Shown: positions 34,052 through 35,839 of the stretch, piece after piece | How the letters are laid out: every line of letters starts with the position of its first letter | How positions within the stretch are numbered: the stretch's first letter is position 1 | Origin: CAZSDU01 sp964605775 | GTDB taxonomy: Bacteria; Bacteroidota; Bacteroidia; Bacteroidales; FEN-979 | Reading direction: 5' to 3' | NCBI GenBank assembly: GCA_964605775.1 | Contig: CAZSDU010000028.1 | Location: 1-35,839 of the forward strand | Length of the DNA stretch: 35,839 nt | Position numbers and translations under genes: made by a program | The notes under the pieces: model-generated | What the model was told of the DNA's origin: nothing | The model's input: only the letters and a program-made list of their open reading frames with translations | The model's database searches: none

Positions 34052-34093
34052 ACGTAAAAATACGTCATTTCAAAAACTAACGTATATTTGCGT
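34052..34093. promoter_or_regulatory. Twin ArsR2 operators, 28 bases apart
   Basis: Site 1 is ACGTA-AAAA-TACGT (34052-34065), perfect. Site 2 is ACGTA-TATT-TGCGT (34080-34093), one mismatch. Their centres are 28 bases apart, and both are followed by CATT. Site 2 overlaps the -7 box at 34083-34090, so occupancy would block RNA polymerase. Confidence 0.6.
34083..34090 (+). promoter_or_regulatory. -7 box of the arsR2-arsCM unit
   Basis: TATATTTG is a perfect TAnnTTTG, 39 bases before the arsR2 ATG and embedded in operator site 2. Confidence 0.65.
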
Positions 34094-34102
34094 CATTCAT
34101 TT

Positions 34103-34127
34103 AAAAATTTTCAAATCTTCATATTTT
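34103..34127 (-). repeat. Dispersed TTTGAA-type repeat, copy 3 (inverted)
   Basis: AAAATTTTCAAATCTTCATAT is the reverse complement of the unit at 29282 and 30871. It forms the leader between the arsR2 promoter and the start codon. Confidence 0.6.
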
Positions 34128-34128
34128 A

Positions 34129-34443
34129 ATGGTCGTAGCTAAAACAGAACTGTTCAACCAAAATCTTAAAACCAGTGCTACCTTCTTCAAAGCACTGGGT
34201 CATCCGGCCCGCCTGACTATACTGAAATACCTGGCTGGAATGCAGGTGTGCATGACCGGTGACATCTGCGAGGAATTGCCCCTGAGCCGAACCACCGTGA
34301 TGCAGCACCTGAAAGCGTTGAAAAAGGCCGGACTGATCCGGGGTACTGTCGAAGGCGCAAAAGTAAACTACTGTCTGAACCCTAGCAAAATCAAAGAACT
34401 TGTGCAGGTTGGGCGTGGGTTTTTTATTGATTTGAAAATTTGA
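34129..34443 (+). CDS. arsR: ArsR-family winged-helix repressor (arsR2)
   Basis: This 104-residue regulator has the core FFKALGHPARLTILKYLAG, the recognition helix SRTTVMQHLKALKKAGLI and the wing RGTVEGAKVNYCLN. Cys41 and Cys47 (VCMTGDICEEL) flank the metal-binding helix position, and Cys82 lies in the wing strand, giving a possible three-cysteine As(III) site unlike the classical ELCVCDL. The last residues and the stop codon are supplied by a copy of the dispersed repeat, so the repeat has been taken into the reading frame. It is 7 bases from the ArsC-ArsM fusion, surely its co-transcribed target. Twin operators lie upstream. Confidence 0.9.
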   Translation: MVVAKTELFNQNLKTSATFFKALGHPARLTILKYLAGMQVCMTGDICEELPLSRTTVMQHLKALKKAGLIRGTVEGAKVNYCLNPSKIKELVQVGRGFFIDLKI

Positions 34444-34448
34444 AAATC
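34429..34448 (+). repeat. Dispersed TTTGAA-type repeat, copy 4
   Basis: GATTTGAAAATTTGAAAATC is almost identical to copy 1. It overlaps the arsR2 3' end, contributing its terminal codons and TGA stop, and ends just before the fusion gene. Confidence 0.7.
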
Positions 34449-34450
34449 GT

Positions 34451-35710
34451 ATGCGCATCCTCATCCTTTGCACCGGAAACTCCTGCAGAAGCCAGATGGC
34501 CGAAGGCTTCCTGAAATCGTTTGACCCCACCCTGGAGGTCTTTTCCGCCGGTACCCATCCCGCCTCTAAACCCAACCCGTATGCGGTGGAGGTAATGCGG
34601 GAAGCAGGCATCGATATTTCCTCCAACCAACCTAAAAACGTTGATCTGTTTGTGGACCAACCCTTTGATTATGTGATAACGGTATGCGACGGCGCCAAAG
34701 AAGTTTGTCCGTTTTTCACGGGAAAGGTGAATCACCGCCTTCACATCGGGTTTGAAGATCCGGCAGATGCCACCGGGAACCGGGAAGAGATCCTGCTTGT
34801 GTACCGGAAAATACGGGATCTGATTCATAAACGGTTCTCGGAATTCTATCAGGATTTGAAAAACAAACTTGACCTGAAAGACCTGGTAAAGCAAAAATAC
34901 AGTGAGATTGCAAGCCAGTCAAAAGCAGTTAACCAATCCTCTTGCTGTGGATGTGGACCCTGTTGCGGAGAGATGGAGTATACCGTGTTCAGCGAAGACT
35001 ATACTGGCAAAGAAGGCTATAATCCGGATGCCGATCTGGGACTTGGCTGTGGAATACCCCCAGAATTCGCAGGAATACGGAATGGTGACCATGTTCTCGA
35101 TCTGGGCAGCGGAGCTGGCAACGACTGTTTTGTTGCCCGGGAGCAGGTGGGAGCATCGGGTCAGGTGATCGGCCTCGACTTCACCGATGCCATGATCGAA
35201 AAGGCCAGGGAAAACAACCGGAAGATGGGTTTTATCAATGTGGAATTTGTGAAAGGCGACATTGAAGCGATGCCATTTCCGGATGACCGCTTCGATGTGA
35301 TCCTCTCCAACTGCGTCCTAAACCTGGTTCCCAATAAAGAAAAAGCCTTCAAGGAGATCTTTCGGGTAATGAAACCCGGAGGACATTTCTGTATCTCCGA
35401 TGTGGTTCTGAGAGGAGTACTGCCCGAAGCCCTGAAAAAAGATGCTGAACTATACGCCGGTTGCGTTTCCGGAGCCATCGACCGGGATCAATATACCGCC
35501 ATTATCCGGACAACAGGTTTCCGGGAGATCACTATTCATAAAGAAAAATCCATCGAACTCCCCGAATCCATCCTGGATAATTATCTTTCCACCAAAGAGA
35601 TTCAAACCTTCAAAACCAGTGACAAAGGGATCGTTAGTATCACCCTTTCAGCAAGGAAATATGCAGACGTTGCCAGACCATTATTAAAAAGCCGGGACTT
35701 CAATTGCTGA
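34451..35710 (+). CDS. Arsenate reductase - arsenite methyltransferase fusion (ArsC-ArsM)
   Basis: This 419-residue protein joins two enzymes in one frame. Residues 1-140 are a thioredoxin-coupled arsenate reductase of the low-molecular-weight phosphatase type: P-loop CTGNSCR (Cys7 to Arg13) and the resolving cysteines Cys79 and Cys86 in CDGAKEVCPFF. Residues about 143-415 are a complete ArsM. They include a cysteine patch SCCGCGPCC (164-172), DLGLGCGIP (Cys200), the SAM loop DLGSGAGNDCF (217-227), SNCVLNLVP (Cys288) and YAGCVSGAI (Cys338). Cys200, Cys288 and Cys338 correspond to the three thiols that hold As(III). The linker is only a few residues. The protein could reduce arsenate and methylate the arsenite it makes. 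ArsR2 lies upstream and Acr3 downstream. Confidence 0.93.
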   Translation: MRILILCTGNSCRSQMAEGFLKSFDPTLEVFSAGTHPASKPNPYAVEVMREAGIDISSNQPKNVDLFVDQPFDYVITVCDGAKEVCPFFTGKVNHRLHIGFEDPADATGNREEILLVYRKIRDLIHKRFSEFYQDLKNKLDLKDLVKQKYSEIASQSKAVNQSSCCGCGPCCGEMEYTVFSEDYTGKEGYNPDADLGLGCGIPPEFAGIRNGDHVLDLGSGAGNDCFVAREQVGASGQVIGLDFTDAMIEKARENNRKMGFINVEFVKGDIEAMPFPDDRFDVILSNCVLNLVPNKEKAFKEIFRVMKPGGHFCISDVVLRGVLPEALKKDAELYAGCVSGAIDRDQYTAIIRTTGFREITIHKEKSIELPESILDNYLSTKEIQTFKTSDKGIVSITLSARKYADVARPLLKSRDFNC

Positions 35711-35760
35711 TCAATATCTTATTGAAAATCATAAGCACTACAAAATCAAAACATAAATCA

Positions 35761-35786
35761 TTTTCAAATCTTCAAATTTTCAAATC
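35761..35786 (-). repeat. Dispersed TTTGAA-type repeat, copy 5 (inverted)
   Basis: TTTTCAAATCTTCAAATTTT is the reverse complement of the unit in copies 1 and 4. It fills the gap before the acr3 start. Confidence 0.7.
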
Positions 35787-35787
35787 A

Positions 35788-35839
35788 ATGAAGACCCAAC
35801 TTAAAATATTAGACCGATACCTGACCCTGTGGATTTTTC
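35788..35839 (+). CDS. acr3: Arsenite efflux pump Acr3, first 17 codons only (cut by window edge)
   Basis: The frame reads MKTQLKILDRYLTLWIF and runs off the window. LDRYLTLWIF is the typical opening of Acr3-type arsenite permeases, which export As(III) by proton exchange. The position after arsR2 and the ArsC-ArsM fusion fits. Too little is present to check the conserved cysteine. Confidence 0.75.
   Translation, partial: MKTQLKILDRYLTLWIF

Noticed and set aside
1..35839. CRISPR array, tRNA, rRNA, insertion sequence or prophage.
   Set aside because: No regularly spaced direct repeats, no cloverleaf-like intergenic segment and no transposase, integrase or phage protein was recognised.

Overview
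The window looks like a chromosomal segment of an anaerobic member of the Bacteroidota. The evidence is the many upstream boxes of the TAnnTTTG type (the Bacteroidota -7 element), the lipoprotein and AQ/SQ-type signal peptides, the GH92/GH2/GH31 glycosidases with Bacteroidota-style accessory domains, an outer-membrane beta-barrel receptor of the CarboxypepD_reg/plug type, and an oxygen-sensitive glycyl radical enzyme. No rRNA, tRNA, CRISPR array, transposase or phage gene was recognised. Coding density is high, with several convergent overlaps of 10-54 bases.

Layout. 1-570 holds a decayed N-terminal fragment of a type IIG restriction-modification enzyme in AT-rich DNA. 550-1537 holds three hairpins and a membrane-anchored coiled-coil protein. 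1515-9100 (minus strand) carries a glycyl radical dehydratase closely resembling trans-4-hydroxy-L-proline dehydratase (HypD), then a GH31 glucosidase and a transglutaminase-like lipoprotein. 9265-12508 has a GT87-type membrane glycosyltransferase facing a two-gene unit of a secreted M64 peptidase and a glycyl-radical activase. 12551-18935 (minus) is a mannoside unit: GH2 beta-mannosidase, GH92 alpha-mannosidase and an EamA transporter. 19007-22303 holds galactokinase, a PPK2 polyphosphate kinase and a lipoprotein aldose 1-epimerase. 22426-28778 holds a coupled SDR/EXPERA-like pair, an M23 peptidase, a membrane metallophosphoesterase, a sodium/solute symporter, a small membrane protein and an O6-alkylguanine-DNA alkyltransferase.

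28970-35839 is an arsenic region in two modules. Module 1 is arsR1 - arsE-like thioredoxin - arsF-like lipoprotein - arsG-like CcdA-type membrane protein - ArsP-type permease. Module 2 is arsR2 - a single-chain fusion of arsenate reductase with As(III) S-adenosylmethionine methyltransferase (ArsC-ArsM) - the first codons of an Acr3 efflux pump. Between them lies a decayed patch: a pyrroline-5-carboxylate-reductase-like gene reduced to its two ends, a cytochrome c gene cut after its first haem motif, and a TonB-type receptor gene cut in its barrel. The last two meet tail to tail at one point, which looks like a deletion scar. Each module has an inverted-repeat operator at its promoter, and a dispersed GATTTGAAAATTTGAA-type repeat occupies most intergenic gaps of this region.

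How the genes could work together (inference): arsenate is reduced and methylated by one polypeptide. Inorganic arsenite leaves by Acr3 and methylated or aromatic trivalent arsenicals by ArsP and ArsG, with ArsE/ArsG/ArsF forming a thiol relay across the membrane. The first half of the window suits a scavenger of glycoproteins and collagen-like protein: mannosidases, glucosidase, a secreted peptidase and hydroxyproline dehydration.
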